Positions 7,478 through 8,363 of a DNA stretch of 8,363 nucleotides are shown here, piece by piece. A program made the position numbers and the translations under genes. Location: positions 1 to 8,363 of the forward strand of contig JANLPL010000051.1 in the NCBI GenBank assembly GCA_031367195.1. Reading direction: 5' to 3'. How positions within the stretch are numbered: the stretch's first letter is position 1; each line of letters opens with the position of its first letter. A model generated the notes under the pieces. It worked only from the letters and a program-made list of their open reading frames with translations, had not been told where the DNA came from and searched no databases. The stretch is from Roseiarcus sp031367195 (GTDB lineage: Bacteria; Pseudomonadota; Alphaproteobacteria; Rhizobiales; Beijerinckiaceae).

Positions 7478-8161
7478 AAAATACTTCCAAATGTTCGCAC
7501 TTTCGCTCGTCCATGAGCGCCGCGAGCTGCTCAAGCTGCAACGCCGTCACGTTCTCGGTGAGAAACGCGACGACATTCTCGACGCCGTTCTGCTGCGCCG
7601 TGAGCGCTTGAACCGGATCGCGAACAAGGAACAAATCGCCCTCGGCGATCCGATGCGCGTTGAAGATCGCGCCGCGCGGATCGAAGCTATTGGGGAAGAG
7701 CAACGCCGGGCTCTCGTCTTTTGTCGCTCGCCCGCAGTAGGCGAGTAGGTTGCCGTTTCGATCATGGATCGGGATTGCGAACCGGCCCCGCATGATGCCC
7801 TTGGGAGCGAAGCCCGCCCCGAAGTGCGCGCAGGTCTCAGACGATATGCCCAACGCCTGCACGGCCTCGTGAGAGGCTTGCAGGTAGTCCAACGGCCTCA
7901 ATCCCTTCTCTGTCATGGGCTGGGGGGAATCGTTTCGGGAACCGTCGCTCTTTGACGCTGCCGAGTTCGCGCCACCTTTGCCGGAAAGAAACTCCGCCGC
8001 CTCGCGCAGCGAACACTCCCTCCGTGCCAATGATGCTGAGACAACGACCCGCCGGGAGTTTACCCTTGAGGGCAGAGGTTTCAGCGTCTGATGGTTATGC
8101 CCCTTATCAATGATGGAAAGACCCTTGGCTCCGCTGGCGTCACGACAGAGGATGGCCGTAG
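7476..8161 (-). pseudogene. Primase-like (degenerate Toprim) protein, 5' part interrupted by a group II intron
   Basis: The remaining C-terminal part belongs to a family of primase-like proteins seen in alphaproteobacterial accessory DNA, often labelled CHC2 zinc-finger or Toprim proteins. CSLREAAEFL (8015-7986) matches the helix that usually follows the CHC2 finger. IMRGRFAIPIHDRNGN (7796-7749) with LAYCGRA matches the DnaG core segment that ends in a GGR-type motif. AEGDLFLVRDPVQALTA (about 7646-7602) occupies the Toprim position. Where DnaG has its catalytic Glu (VEGYMD), this protein has Arg (LVRDPVQ), and it ends before any DxD motif, so catalysis is unlikely. The zinc-finger part is missing: reading upstream enters the group II intron at 8162 after only about 49 residues before CSLREAAEFL, and these do not look like a CHC2 finger. 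Translation could restart at ATG 7916. Whether a shortened product is made is unknown. Confidence 0.65.
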
Positions 8162-8363
8162 GTGTGCCTGGCATGGGCACTGGATTGGAGGTGAAAGTCC
8201 TTCGCGGGGCGAGATGGTAGCAACCGCGAGCCGGAGGCAACTGCACGCAGTATTCGCCGTCGTGAGACGCCGGCGCTGGCGCCGTGAGGCCGTGAGGAGA
8301 AGAAGCCCGAGGCGAACCGCAGCACCGAACGAAAGTAAACCCCTGTGCAAGCCGGACCGACCG
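8162..8363 (+). mobile_element. 5' end of a group II intron (domain I), continuing past the window
   Basis: The plus strand from 8162 starts GTGTGCC, the GUGYG type of start found in group II introns. It continues with GGATTGGAGGTGAAAGTCC (8182-8200), a well-known bacterial group II intron 5' segment, then GCCGGAGGCAACTGC and, later, GAACGAAAGTAAACC. The RNA is rich in hairpins: CGCGG/CCGCG (8203-8207 with 8224-8228), ACTGC/GCAGT (8240-8251) and CGGCGC/GCGCCG (8271-8284). Such introns are self-splicing retroelements; the reverse transcriptase/maturase gene would lie to the right of the window. The insertion point is 8161/8162. The intron runs opposite to the primase-like gene. Open frames on the minus strand here are shadows of the structured RNA. 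The call rests on remembered consensus, so the exact class is not stated. Confidence 0.8.

Noticed and set aside
8162..8350. Minus-strand frames near the right end, including a start of the primase-like frame at 8246
   Set aside because: They lie within the group II intron domain I on the other strand; the open frame continues into it only by chance.
1..8363. CRISPR array, tRNA or rRNA gene
   Set aside because: No regularly spaced short repeats, cloverleaf or rRNA-like stretch seen on either strand; the only regular repeat is the protein-coding one in the cyclase.

Overview
The window is GC-rich, with strongly GC-biased codon use. Its gene families are common in alphaproteobacteria: a PAS/HAMP class III cyclase with a TorS-like sensor, a LivK-type binding protein, and a degenerate Toprim primase-like protein. 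An alphaproteobacterium, probably of the Hyphomicrobiales (Rhizobiales), is the best guess; this rests on family resemblance, not on a marker gene.

Layout. (1) Bases 1-2475 are read on the minus strand and look like accessory DNA. A serine recombinase (1750-2421) is followed by the first 549 residues of an MmeI-like type IIL restriction-modification enzyme (start 1649), which runs off the left edge. The recombinase has a candidate promoter at 2440-2475 carrying two palindromes. (2) Bases 2476-2978 hold no gene I can support. (3) Bases 2979-7318 are a plus-strand pair: a secreted LivK-like type I periplasmic binding protein (391 aa), then a 1006-aa membrane receptor adenylate cyclase (TM, about 450 periplasmic residues of repeated helical units, TM, HAMP, PAS, class III cyclase). 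No ABC permease or ATPase gene lies next to the binding protein. (4) Bases 7319-7478 contain candidate hairpin terminators for two convergent genes. (5) Bases 7476-8161 (minus) are the C-terminal part of a primase-like protein whose catalytic Toprim acids are missing. Its 5' part is cut by the start of a group II intron on the plus strand (8162 to the window end).

How the parts may work together. The central pair is the most interesting unit. By analogy with TorT-TorS, I infer that the binding protein captures a small ligand and docks on the helical periplasmic sensor, which drives cAMP synthesis through HAMP and PAS. Every cyclase catalytic residue I looked for is present. The flanks (recombinase, restriction enzyme, intron, broken primase-like gene) suggest that this pair sits between pieces of mobile or defence DNA.
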